From Bacteroidota bacterium (GTDB taxonomy: Bacteria; Bacteroidota; Bacteroidia; Chitinophagales; Chitinophagaceae), in the NCBI GenBank assembly GCA_947463975.1, contig CANHUW010000021.1, positions 1-13,895 on the forward strand: a stretch of DNA of 13,895 bases, in the 5' to 3' direction. Each line of letters begins with the position of its first letter. Position 1 is the first letter of the stretch. Shown piece by piece: positions 1 to 8,421 of this stretch. Position numbers and translations under genes: made by a program. The notes beneath the pieces were generated by a model, which did no database searches, had not been told where the DNA came from, and saw only the letters and a program-made list of their open reading frames with translations.

Positions 1-18
1 ATTCCTGACACGGTGTAA
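1..18 (+). CDS. Possible C-terminal end of the gene upstream of rplQ (perhaps rpoA), partial
   Basis: The first frame reads five codons (Ile-Pro-Asp-Thr-Val) into a TAA at 16-18, 19 bp before the rplQ start. In most bacteria rpoA, the RNA polymerase alpha subunit, lies directly upstream of rplQ, so this could be its last residues. Five residues are too few to identify a protein. The second frame is also open, to a TAA at 23-25, and would give a different tail. The call therefore rests on conserved gene order only. Confidence 0.3.
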   Translation: MPDTV

Positions 19-37
19 GGATTAAAAATTAAAAGTC

Positions 38-556
38 ATGCGTCACGGAGACAAACAAAACAACTTAGGCCGTAAGAAGGCACACAGAGAAGCGTTATTA
101 ATGAACTTAGCTTGTCAGTTAATTATGCACAAGCGTATCGTTACTACTTTAGCAAAAGCTAAAGCTTTAAGAACGTATTTTGAGCCTTTGGCTACTAAAA
201 CTAAGAAGACAGGTAGTAAAGATATTATCAGTCACAACCACAGAATTGTTTTTAGCTATTTGAACGACAAATCTGCTGTGAAAGAATTATTCACCGTAGT
301 AGCTCCTAAGATTGCTACTCGTCCAGGTGGTTATACTCGTATCATCAAATTAGGTATTCGTCCAGGTGACAATGCTGAAAAAGCGATGATCGAATTAGTA
401 GATTTCAACGAAATCTATGGTAACTCAGTAAATGCTGCTGCAGAACCAGCTAAGAAAACTCGTAGAAGTAAAGCACCAGCGGCGACAAAGAAAGCTGCTG
501 AAGCTCCAGCTACTGAGGAAGCAACTGATTCTACACCAGAAGCAGCGGCTGAATAA
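38..556 (+). CDS. rplQ: 50S ribosomal protein L17 with Ala/Lys/Glu-rich C-terminal tail
   Basis: L17 is a structural protein of the large ribosomal subunit, located near the peptide exit region. The start MRHGDKQNNLGRKKAHREAL is diagnostic of the family. Other conserved segments are HKRIVTTLAKAKALR (31-45) and TRPGGYTRIIKLG (94-106). The core ends near residue 130, about the length of E. coli L17 (127 residues). It continues as a low-complexity tail of Ala, Lys, Glu and Thr (about 132-172), a kind of extension common in Bacteroidota L17. The start ATG follows an A-rich stretch without a well-placed Shine-Dalgarno motif. Arginine is often encoded by CGT here, while the other genes of the window mainly use AGA, which fits a highly expressed ribosomal gene. 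It is the last gene of its operon, with a terminator just downstream. Confidence 0.97.
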   Translation: MRHGDKQNNLGRKKAHREALLMNLACQLIMHKRIVTTLAKAKALRTYFEPLATKTKKTGSKDIISHNHRIVFSYLNDKSAVKELFTVVAPKIATRPGGYTRIIKLGIRPGDNAEKAMIELVDFNEIYGNSVNAAAEPAKKTRRSKAPAATKKAAEAPATEEATDSTPEAAAE

Positions 557-578
557 TGATGAATGTGCATTAAGATAT

Positions 579-608
579 AAGGCAAGACTTTGGTCTTGCC
601 TTTTTTTT
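579..608 (+). terminator. Rho-independent terminator of the rplQ operon
   Basis: A perfect 8-bp stem, GGCAAGAC with GTCTTGCC, closes on a TTTG tetraloop at 589-592. Two flanking A-T pairs extend the stem to 10 bp. Eight consecutive T residues follow at 601-608. It lies 22 bp after the rplQ stop codon and 34 bp before carA, so it should end the ribosomal-protein transcript. The same loop may serve as part of a promoter for carA (see the promoter entry). Confidence 0.9.
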
Positions 609-619
609 GCCTAATTTTG
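589..619 (+). promoter_or_regulatory. Candidate Bacteroidota-type promoter for carA-aroQ-glycosyltransferase
   Basis: TTTG at 589-592 and TAATTTTG at 612-619 are separated by 19 bp. This matches the primary-sigma promoter consensus of Bacteroidota (TTTG near -33, TAnnTTTG near -7), including the spacing. Transcription would begin around 625, giving a leader of roughly 18 nt before the carA ATG. The -33 element coincides with the loop of the rplQ terminator hairpin. In AT-rich DNA such matches arise by chance, so this is an inference, strengthened by its position between a strong terminator and the next gene. Confidence 0.45.
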
Positions 620-642
620 AATAACTAATAAGACCCTTTACA

Positions 643-1737
643 ATGAGTACACAACCTGCAGTTTTAGTTTTGGCCGATGGCAATGTATTTCATGGACAAG
701 CTTTTGGAAAAATTGGTACCACTACAGGAGAAATCTGTTTTAATACAGGTATGACTGGTTACCAAGAAGTTTTTACCGATCCAAGTTATACTGGTCAAGT
801 GATTATCATGAATAATGTGCATATTGGTAATTATGGTGTGAAAGCAACCGATGTAGAAAGTAGTACGGTGAAGATTCATGGTTTAATTGGTAGAAATTTA
901 GAAGAAAAGTATAGTCGTGCATTAGCAGATGGAAATTTGAGCGAATATTTAATTGCCAATAATATAGTGTCCATTGAAGGTTTAGATACAAGAGCATTAG
1001 TGGCTCATGTTAGAGAATCTGGAGCAATGAATTGTATTATCTCATCTGATAATCTAGATGTTGATGCATTAAAAAAACAATTAGCTGCAGTACCTAGCAT
1101 GGATGGCTTAGAGTTAGCTAGCTCTGTTAGTACAAAAGAAATTTACGAACTAGGGGATGTGAATTCGGATATTAAAGTTTCGGTATTAGATTTTGGAGTG
1201 AAGCATAATATTTTGCAGTGCTTGGTAGATAGAGGGGCACATGTAAGAGTGCATCCAGCTAAAACAGATTTTGCTACTTTAAAAGCATTTAATCCAACTG
1301 GATATTTCTTATCTAATGGTCCTGGTGATCCAGCACCTATGGATTACGCTGTAAAGACCATTAAAGAAATTTTAGCAGAGAAAAAACCATTGTTTGGAAT
1401 TTGTTTAGGGCATCAATTATTGGCTTTAGCGAATGATATTCCAACTTTCAAAATGCATCATGGACACAGAGGGTTAAACCATCCTGTAAAAAATGTATTA
1501 ACGGGTAGATCAGAAATTACTACACAAAACCATGGTTTTGGCGTAGATCCTGAAGCGGTGAAAAAGCATCCAAATGTAGAAATCTCTCATGTGAATTTAA
1601 ATGACGAATCTATTGAGGGTATCAAATTAAAAGATCGACCAGCTTTTAGTGTGCAATATCATCCTGAAGCGACTCCAGGCCCTCACGATAGCAGGTATTT
1701 ATTTGATGATTTCATATCTTTAATGAAGTCAAATTAA
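643..1737 (+). CDS. carA: Carbamoyl-phosphate synthase small (glutamine-hydrolysing) subunit
   Basis: CarA hydrolyses glutamine and passes ammonia to the large subunit CarB, which makes carbamoyl phosphate for pyrimidine and arginine synthesis in the cytoplasm. The N-terminal CPSase small-chain domain (about 5-140) carries the MTGYQEVFTDPSY signature at 37-49. The C-terminal class I glutamine amidotransferase domain (about 177-360) has SNGPGDP at 224-230, the nucleophile elbow GICLGHQ with Cys254, TTQNHGF at 293-299, and SVQYHPEATPGPHDS at 336-350. His340 and Glu342 complete the triad. The 364-residue length is close to E. coli CarA (382), and all key residues are present. carB is not in this window, so the two subunits are encoded apart or carB lies well outside. 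carA opens a unit with aroQ, which starts 3 bp after its stop codon. Confidence 0.97.
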   Translation: MSTQPAVLVLADGNVFHGQAFGKIGTTTGEICFNTGMTGYQEVFTDPSYTGQVIIMNNVHIGNYGVKATDVESSTVKIHGLIGRNLEEKYSRALADGNLSEYLIANNIVSIEGLDTRALVAHVRESGAMNCIISSDNLDVDALKKQLAAVPSMDGLELASSVSTKEIYELGDVNSDIKVSVLDFGVKHNILQCLVDRGAHVRVHPAKTDFATLKAFNPTGYFLSNGPGDPAPMDYAVKTIKEILAEKKPLFGICLGHQLLALANDIPTFKMHHGHRGLNHPVKNVLTGRSEITTQNHGFGVDPEAVKKHPNVEISHVNLNDESIEGIKLKDRPAFSVQYHPEATPGPHDSRYLFDDFISLMKSN

Positions 1738-1740
1738 AGC

Positions 1741-2175
1741 ATGATGAATATTACTATCATTAATGGGCCTAATTTAAATTTATTAGGTAAGCGTGAACCT
1801 GGTGTTTATGGCACTGCATCATTTGATGATTGTTTAGCAGATTTAATCAAAAATTTTCCTACTGTACATTTTACTTATTTTCAGTCTAATATAGAAGGAG
1901 AGATAGTGGATGCTATTCAGAAAGCTGGGTTTAATCAAGATGGTATCATTATCAATCCAGCTGCATATACACATACTTCTGTGGCTATTGGAGATGCTAT
2001 TGCAGCCATTCAAACAAAGGTGATCGAAGTACATATTAGTAATGTTCATGCAAGAGAAGATTTCAGAAAAATATCTCATGTATCTGCTAAAGCAGTTGGA
2101 TCTATCGTTGGCTTAGGATTACAAGGTTATGCATTAGCTACCGAATGGTTTGTAAGCAATGCAAATAAGCAATAA
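1741..2175 (+). CDS. aroQ: 3-dehydroquinate dehydratase, type II
   Basis: This enzyme converts 3-dehydroquinate to 3-dehydroshikimate, the third step of the shikimate pathway to aromatic amino acids. Numbered from the first of two adjacent ATG codons, type II hallmarks are INGPNLNLLGKREP (7-20) with Arg18, the catalytic Tyr23 in GVYG, SNIEGEIVD (49-57), INPAAYTHTS (71-80) with His78, and the proton-donor His98 in EVHISN. The 144-residue length is normal for this small dodecameric enzyme. The second ATG at 1744 gives the family's usual N-terminus (Met, one residue, then an Ile/Val-rich strand into NGPNLN) and may be the true start. The gene lies 3 bp after carA, and its last 17 bp overlap the glycosyltransferase start, so the three are probably co-transcribed. 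Confidence 0.95.
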   Translation: MMNITIINGPNLNLLGKREPGVYGTASFDDCLADLIKNFPTVHFTYFQSNIEGEIVDAIQKAGFNQDGIIINPAAYTHTSVAIGDAIAAIQTKVIEVHISNVHAREDFRKISHVSAKAVGSIVGLGLQGYALATEWFVSNANKQ

Positions 2176-3712
2176 AAAATATCAACAAAGACTTTGGTGG
2201 TTATTAGGAGTTGCCATCACGGTGAAAATCATCCTAGCTAATTTATTAGAATTAGGGAATGATGAAGTGTATTATTATACCTACGCATTACAACCAGATT
2301 GGAATCATTTTGATCATCCTCCCATGGTGGGATGGATGATTCGCTTCAGTACTATGAATTTACATTGGTTATCTGATCTCTCTTTGAGACTAGGTAGTAT
2401 TGTTTGTTCTTTTTTAGCAAGTATTTTAATTTTTGAAACGGGTGCAATCATTAAAAATGAAAGAGCGGGATTTATTGCAGCTTTATTATATAATTTATCT
2501 ATATACACCAGTATTATTGCAGGTTTATTTGTCCTACCAGATAGTCCACAATTATTATTCTTTACGGCTAGTATTTATTTAATGGTGAAATGGGTAGTGC
2601 AACCTAATTTGTTTAAAAAAATTGAATGGATTTTATTAGGCTTATGTATTGGAATGGCTACATTAAGTAAAGTGCATGGTTTATTTCTTTGGGCAGGGTT
2701 TGGTGCGTTTTTAATGTTTCATCAAACCAAAACGTTTAAACAACCTTTTTTATATCTGGCAGGCATAATTAGTTTGTTATGTTTGATTCCGATTATATAT
2801 TGGAATATTGAAAATGAATTTATCACTTATACCTTTCATTCAAAAAGGGTAGCCCATACGAGTATACAATGGGACACTTTTTTACAACAGGTCTTGGGGG
2901 AGTTCTTATATCAAAATCCCATTGTTTATATAGCTAGTTTGATTGCTTTAATCCAACATAAACAAATTAAGCTTTGGATAAGAGAAGATAAAGTTGTGGC
3001 TTTATTGTTATGGCTGAGTCTTCCTTTGATATTGACTTTTTGGACGCTGTCTTTATTGAACCCAACCTTGCCACATTGGACTGGTCCTGGTTTTATTGCG
3101 CTCTTTATTTTAGCAGGCTTGTATTGGTCAGAAAAATCAAAAAACTTGGTTCCAGTTATTATTCAATGGGCAATGGGTTTATTTGGTCTGATTTTAATTG
3201 GGTTTATACTACTGGTTTATATTACCCCAAAGCAACTGGGGTCTTCAGAACAAGCAAATTTGGGTGAGTTTAATCCTATCAATGATGTGACAGGCTGGAA
3301 GCAATTTAAAGCCTCATTTGAAGACTTGGTTAAAGAGGATATACAAATGGGCAAAATGCGCTTTGATGCTCCAATAGTGACCCATAAATGGTTTCCAGGA
3401 GGTCATATCTTATTTTATATAGCCAGCCCTTTACAAAAAGAGTTAGTTGGTGTAGGAAATTTGGAAGACTTGCACAAGTTTGCTTGGTTGAATACAACTT
3501 TAAAAGGGCTTCGTATTGGAATGGATGCATATTGTATTGAGCCTTCTAATTTGCCAGATAATACAGTAGCAAGATATAGTCCTTATTTTGAAAAAGTTGA
3601 ATTGGCTCTTATTGTTCCAATAAATACCAGGGGAGTAGCACTAAGGTATTTTAAAGTATATAGATTATTGAAGTGTAAACAAATACCAGCTCCCGTTTTA
3701 CCAATACATTAG
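2159..3712 (+). CDS. GT39/ArnT-like polyprenyl-linked glycosyltransferase, multi-pass membrane protein
   Basis: This looks like a GT-C fold glycosyltransferase of the dolichyl-phosphate-mannose mannosyltransferase/ArnT superfamily. These enzymes move a sugar from a polyprenyl-phosphate donor to a lipid or protein on the outer face of the inner membrane. The acidic motif NDEVYYYTYA (34-43) sits in the first loop after a membrane helix (about 12-31) and is followed by FDHPPMVGW (51-59), as in ArnT and related enzymes. Asp35 and Glu36 are the expected catalytic/metal-site residues. Roughly eight to ten hydrophobic helices follow up to about residue 355, with LPHWTGPGF (304-312) in a late loop. 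A soluble C-terminal segment (about 360-517) ends the protein. Substrate and acceptor cannot be told from sequence. The chosen start lies inside aroQ, but later starts would lose the first helix and the catalytic loop. The TAG stop overlaps the stop of the convergent tamB. Confidence 0.85.
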   Translation: MQISNKKYQQRLWWLLGVAITVKIILANLLELGNDEVYYYTYALQPDWNHFDHPPMVGWMIRFSTMNLHWLSDLSLRLGSIVCSFLASILIFETGAIIKNERAGFIAALLYNLSIYTSIIAGLFVLPDSPQLLFFTASIYLMVKWVVQPNLFKKIEWILLGLCIGMATLSKVHGLFLWAGFGAFLMFHQTKTFKQPFLYLAGIISLLCLIPIIYWNIENEFITYTFHSKRVAHTSIQWDTFLQQVLGEFLYQNPIVYIASLIALIQHKQIKLWIREDKVVALLLWLSLPLILTFWTLSLLNPTLPHWTGPGFIALFILAGLYWSEKSKNLVPVIIQWAMGLFGLILIGFILLVYITPKQLGSSEQANLGEFNPINDVTGWKQFKASFEDLVKEDIQMGKMRFDAPIVTHKWFPGGHILFYIASPLQKELVGVGNLEDLHKFAWLNTTLKGLRIGMDAYCIEPSNLPDNTVARYSPYFEKVELALIVPINTRGVALRYFKVYRLLKCKQIPAPVLPIH

Positions 3713-6700
3713 AAAATAAAATCGTCAAAATCTTTTCTATAAGAGATACTAATTCCTTGTCGGTTTCTTCTACCCATATTAGATCCATTAATATCCAAAC
3801 TATTTCTATTAAATAGAATAGCCCTTAATTTTCTATTCCTGGTTAAGATGAATTCAATATTTAAATCAGGAAGCCACTGGAAATTGCCATTTTGAATAGT
3901 GGAAGTATTTCTGATATTAAAGTCTAAATCACCGCCAATATTTACAATGATTTTATCATTTAAAAAGCTTCTACCTAATTTTAGATTTACTCTTTGACGA
4001 TCTATTCTGTTGGCATTTAAAGCAATTCCGCCACCAGTTGGGTCTAGTAGATTGCCGCTATTGTATACATTAGATCCCACATCAAATCTTAAACTCTTGT
4101 CTCCTGTCACTTTAGCTAAGAAGCCAGTAATGGATTTATTAATTTCTTTAGCTAGCAATTGAGAAATAGTATTAATGCCAATAGAAGTGGCTGTATATGC
4201 ATTGCTAGTATTGTTGTTGCTGAAGCTCACTGGCGCAAATGCATTGAATACAATCAAGAATGAAACTTGTTTTAAAATTTCATTATCATCTCTTTCTAAT
4301 CTTGATATAAATTGAGAAAACTCGTTATCTGAACTAATGGGGTTTCCTTGTGGGAAAGCCAAACTAAATTTAATAGAAGGGCTGGATAATTTATTTCTCA
4401 AAGCAGCAATAACAAACACATTACCTCGATAAGTTCTTACAGCATTGCTAAAATTTGATGAGCCAACTAATTCATTTAAGCTGACTCTTTCTGCGGTATA
4501 CCTAGCGTCTACATGTATGTCAGCATTTAATGGGTCTCCGGTCCACTCTATGAAATTTCCAGCTTCTGGGATTAACTCAAATGGTTTCTTTATAAAGGAT
4601 TGAAAGTTGAAATCATACTTTCCTGATTCTATATTGTATTTACCTCTAATGGTAAGAGGTTCAATATTACCCATTCTTAATTTTAATCTACCATTGCCCA
4701 CTGCTTTGATAACATCACCGGTAAGGTCGTCAAAAATTAAATCAATTTGGGTTTTATTATTTGCAGTAACATCTAAGTCTACTACTAAATTAAAGCTGGG
4801 GATATCAGCACTCTTCATAGCTGATTTGCCATATTTTTTAAATACAATAAATTCAGACTTACCCGTTTCTTTACTAGTGGTATTAGGTAAATAAATATGC
4901 GAGCTATCATTCACGTCTGCATTGATCACCATTTTAATATTTTCTTCTGGGCCTTTAATGGTCATAGATGCTTTACCCACTGCCTTGCCATAGAAATAGG
5001 GGTTGTCAATGGCTTCCATATTGAGTAATTCCGTTTTTGGACTACTCATTTCCATATCATACACAAGGTGTTTAAATCCTTGTTCTAGAATTTTACCTTT
5101 AAATTGAATTGGTCTCTTGAATCTATCTTTTAATTGAACATTGCCAAAATCAATACCCTCATTATTGAATACTATTTTTGCACTATCTATAAAGTAGGGA
5201 ACTTTGGTATAATTCACTACAAAAGATGCTTTATCCAATGTAGCTTCACCTAATAAGTAAGGATTCTCAATTCTACCACCAAAATGTATTTGCCCACTTG
5301 CTCTTCCATTAAGTTGTTTTAATACTCCGCCAATAAATTGTTCCACTAAAGCAAAATTGGAATGATTTAAATATAAAGTAGCATCCAATGGGTTTAAAGA
5401 ATCTTTGATATTGTAGGATCCTTTTGCACTTAAATTGTAACCAATATTTGGAGCGGATAAATCAAATGGTACTAAACCCGATTGTTGTAAATAGCCAATA
5501 TTAGCCTTGGTCGTTCCAATCAGTTCGCTGTTAAAACTAAATTGATCAATATTGAGTTGAGAACCTAATTGAAAGTTGTCATACACATTATTTAACTGTA
5601 CAGACCCATTGGTTATACCTTCTAAACTAGGATAACTAAAGAAGACTTTGGTTAAATCTCCTAAAATGAGATTCTTAATATTTAGTTGTAAGCTATTGTT
5701 ATTTGATCCGCTCATTACTGAGATTTCTTGTAATCCCTGAGCTAATTTAAAGTTCTTTGCAAAAGTATTATTCTTGCGAATACTTAACTGTCCTCCATTT
5801 TCAATGTTCCACTTTTTTTGATTTAACACAAAATAGGAAGGTGTCCACTGGATACTCAATCCGTCAGCATAGGTATTGATGGTGCCATTTAGATGGATTA
5901 ATTCTAAGGCTGATTTACTAGAAGCGTCAAAAGCTATTCTTGAAACATCGTTACTAGTGGCAATTTTAATGTTGGGTTGAACAAAATTAAAACTATCTGT
6001 TAGGTTTGCACTAGATGCATTGAATTGAACAAATAATGAATCTTTTGTGCCTCTAGCATCTATAAATCCTTTTCTAATACTATATGCCTTCCATTGAGCA
6101 TATGGGATGGATCCCTTTGCAATAATGGTTTTATTAATTGTATTTAAAGAGCCGTTCAATTGAACATTGTTAAAGCCAGAGAAATCAGGATTAAATATTC
6201 TTATATATGGTTCAAGATAATTAGATTTAATACTGATGTCTAGCTGTTGATTTGTTGGGGTGTTTTTAGGAGCAGGAATATACGTTGGAAGATAATTTCT
6301 GATAAAGTACTGAACGCTTGCAGGCAAATGCACAATGTCAAATTTACCTTGAATACTAGCTTGCAAGTCATCACTCGCAATTCGGATTAATTTATTCCCT
6401 TTATCAATACTTGAACTCAATGTTAATGAATCAAAATTAATGTTGGATAATTTACTTTTTAATTGACCATTATACAATTTAGCAGCACCAGCAAAATTAT
6501 CAATATTATTTCCCTTAAAGTTGACATCAATTACCCCTGTAAGCTGAATAGGGTTGTTGGTGAAGTTCAATTCTTTAAAATTAGCATTGATTAAATCACC
6601 TACTGCGTTATAACTAGGCAGTTCGTTTTTAAAATCAATTTGTACGTTACTATATAAATTAATATTAGGATCTTTTATTTTAAATATGCCATCAAAAGCT

Positions 6701-8391
6701 TTTTTCTGCAATACACCATTGGTATTAATGTGGGTATAAATATATTTTTTGAATTCTAATGAATCAATAGCGCCTTCAATATTGGTTTTAATTTTTTCTA
6801 AAGTAAAAGAACTTCCAGCAATTTTGCCATTAAAATTCACCCAGCCTAATTCTTGAATAGCTAGCAATTTGCCAATATTAAAGTGAGACATAGTTAGTTT
6901 GCCTTCGTAAATGGGTTCTGCATTCAAAGGAAATTGAATCCTTATAGCAGTATTAGCTTTACCTAATGCAGACTGTATATTGGCATCTGCTACAAAGTCG
7001 TATAAGGTTCCATTAAACTTACCTTGAAATAATAAATTGCCTAATTGATTTACTTGAAGATCTTTAATTAAATTTAAACTTGGGATCCATTGTAATAAAT
7101 CTGGGTAATTTGTTTTTGCAAAAACCTCGCTAAAATTTATTTGCGTAGTGCGCATTTCAGGAATACCCTTCATGCTAAAATTGCCTTTTACAAATGAGTT
7201 ATTGTATTGTGCAGATAAACCTTCTGTTTTAAAATCCGCTACAGTTCCGTTGAATTTAAAACTAGCATTTACTTTTTGATGGATATTATTTAATTCAGGT
7301 GCAAAGAAAGCAATGTCGTCAGATGCTACTTGTGCATTAATTAAATGGGCCCTCATATTCACTTTGTGCATGTAATCTTTAAAGTCTTCTACTAAGTTTT
7401 TATACTCCATGGCATAGTAGGGGCCTAGAATACTTTTGTTGGTTTTGAGATATAGTTTATTTAACTCCATTATTTGTGGAGTCATTGTAAATTGTGTTTT
7501 TAATTGCTGAATAGCAAAGCCCGACCTTTCTTTGGTACTTAATGCTACTTTTGCTTTAATGGTATCTTTTATGAAACTTGCATTATCAATTTGCGCGTTG
7601 AGTTCATTGAGTCTTATATGGTAGCCGTCAAATTGAGGAGTGGGTTTTGAAAAGTCATTTTCTATCCAGAGTTTACCTTGTGTAATCTTAATTTCTTTCG
7701 CAAGAATGATGGTATTGGGGTTCCCAAAATACAGTTCGTCAATTGGGCTAATTGTTTTCTTTTTGGCGGGTATATTTTTACGAATTCCCTTTTTATTTTG
7801 AATGGTATAAAAAGGTTTATTGGCAACTAATTGATCAATTTGTATAAGACTATCATTGAATTGGCTAAAATTGGCAATAATATTTGCCGATTTTAAATGC
7901 ATACTTTGTCCCAACCATTCATCATCTTGTACAAAATCTATTTGAGCAATTTCTATTTTCTTTAAATCATAACCCTTGCTCTTTTTCTGCTCACCCTTAT
8001 TTAAATAATCTAATAGAAACTGGTAATTCCATTGTTCAGTGTTTCGATGTAAATAAATCTTGCTGCCTTCTAAGCCAATATATTTAATGATAGGGGAAGA
8101 GGTTGAGAAAAATATATCAGAGATTCTTAATTTAAGTGTATGAGTGTAAAGAAGGGTATCTTTTTGCTGATCTCTAATAAGCAAATCTTGAAGATCAAGA
8201 CGATTGAATAAAGCAAAGCCCACTTTGCCCACTTTAACTTCAGTACCAAGATTAAAGGAAAGGGTTTGGGTAGCTTTTTGAATCAATTTATTTTGCACCC
8301 AAGGTATTTGTATAAACAAATACAAAAGCAACATTAAGCCTATTATAGAAGCTAGAAAAATTCTAATAAAACGAAGCTTGTTGGGGTGCAA
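3709..8391 (-). CDS. tamB: TamB-family translocation/assembly module protein (DUF490), AsmA-like envelope protein
   Basis: TamB-like proteins are anchored in the inner membrane and span the periplasm as a long beta-taco groove. They are linked to outer-membrane protein assembly and to phospholipid transport. The 1560-residue protein begins with a basic segment and one membrane anchor (about 9-29), then IPWVQNKLIQKAT, which resembles other TamB N-termini. Its middle consists of irregular beta-rich repeats. The C-terminal TamB domain (about 1150-1560) includes the GKYNIESGKYDFNFQSF segment and the EWTGDPLNADIHVDARYTAE segment (about 1279-1298), both typical. It ends in Phe. Bacteroidota often pair TamB with a TamA-like lipoprotein, not seen here. 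No in-frame ATG lies between an upstream stop and the anchor, so TTG at 8391 is the likely start; the first ATG (residue 20) falls inside the anchor. It follows ggt by 30 bp on the same strand and probably shares its transcript. Confidence 0.9.
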   Translation of the reverse strand: MHPNKLRFIRIFLASIIGLMLLLYLFIQIPWVQNKLIQKATQTLSFNLGTEVKVGKVGFALFNRLDLQDLLIRDQQKDTLLYTHTLKLRISDIFFSTSSPIIKYIGLEGSKIYLHRNTEQWNYQFLLDYLNKGEQKKSKGYDLKKIEIAQIDFVQDDEWLGQSMHLKSANIIANFSQFNDSLIQIDQLVANKPFYTIQNKKGIRKNIPAKKKTISPIDELYFGNPNTIILAKEIKITQGKLWIENDFSKPTPQFDGYHIRLNELNAQIDNASFIKDTIKAKVALSTKERSGFAIQQLKTQFTMTPQIMELNKLYLKTNKSILGPYYAMEYKNLVEDFKDYMHKVNMRAHLINAQVASDDIAFFAPELNNIHQKVNASFKFNGTVADFKTEGLSAQYNNSFVKGNFSMKGIPEMRTTQINFSEVFAKTNYPDLLQWIPSLNLIKDLQVNQLGNLLFQGKFNGTLYDFVADANIQSALGKANTAIRIQFPLNAEPIYEGKLTMSHFNIGKLLAIQELGWVNFNGKIAGSSFTLEKIKTNIEGAIDSLEFKKYIYTHINTNGVLQKKAFDGIFKIKDPNINLYSNVQIDFKNELPSYNAVGDLINANFKELNFTNNPIQLTGVIDVNFKGNNIDNFAGAAKLYNGQLKSKLSNINFDSLTLSSSIDKGNKLIRIASDDLQASIQGKFDIVHLPASVQYFIRNYLPTYIPAPKNTPTNQQLDISIKSNYLEPYIRIFNPDFSGFNNVQLNGSLNTINKTIIAKGSIPYAQWKAYSIRKGFIDARGTKDSLFVQFNASSANLTDSFNFVQPNIKIATSNDVSRIAFDASSKSALELIHLNGTINTYADGLSIQWTPSYFVLNQKKWNIENGGQLSIRKNNTFAKNFKLAQGLQEISVMSGSNNNSLQLNIKNLILGDLTKVFFSYPSLEGITNGSVQLNNVYDNFQLGSQLNIDQFSFNSELIGTTKANIGYLQQSGLVPFDLSAPNIGYNLSAKGSYNIKDSLNPLDATLYLNHSNFALVEQFIGGVLKQLNGRASGQIHFGGRIENPYLLGEATLDKASFVVNYTKVPYFIDSAKIVFNNEGIDFGNVQLKDRFKRPIQFKGKILEQGFKHLVYDMEMSSPKTELLNMEAIDNPYFYGKAVGKASMTIKGPEENIKMVINADVNDSSHIYLPNTTSKETGKSEFIVFKKYGKSAMKSADIPSFNLVVDLDVTANNKTQIDLIFDDLTGDVIKAVGNGRLKLRMGNIEPLTIRGKYNIESGKYDFNFQSFIKKPFELIPEAGNFIEWTGDPLNADIHVDARYTAERVSLNELVGSSNFSNAVRTYRGNVFVIAALRNKLSSPSIKFSLAFPQGNPISSDNEFSQFISRLERDDNEILKQVSFLIVFNAFAPVSFSNNNTSNAYTATSIGINTISQLLAKEINKSITGFLAKVTGDKSLRFDVGSNVYNSGNLLDPTGGGIALNANRIDRQRVNLKLGRSFLNDKIIVNIGGDLDFNIRNTSTIQNGNFQWLPDLNIEFILTRNRKLRAILFNRNSLDINGSNMGRRNRQGISISYRKDFDDFIF

Positions 8392-8421
8392 AATCTGTTT
8401 TTGTAAAAGTACAAAAAAACA

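Noticed and set aside
432..614. 60-codon plus-strand open frame overlapping the rplQ tail and terminator
   Set aside because: It is an out-of-frame reading of the repetitive Ala/Lys tail and runs through the terminator hairpin; Leu/Gln/Lys-rich with no family resemblance.
3010..3267. 85-codon plus-strand open frame inside the glycosyltransferase gene, as evidence of a frameshift
   Set aside because: The main frame is continuous through this stretch with well-formed membrane helices and loops, so no frameshift is needed.
4607..4894. 95-codon plus-strand open frame inside tamB
   Set aside because: It lies fully antisense to the conserved C-terminal TamB region, which is clearly the coding strand; no start context or family motif.
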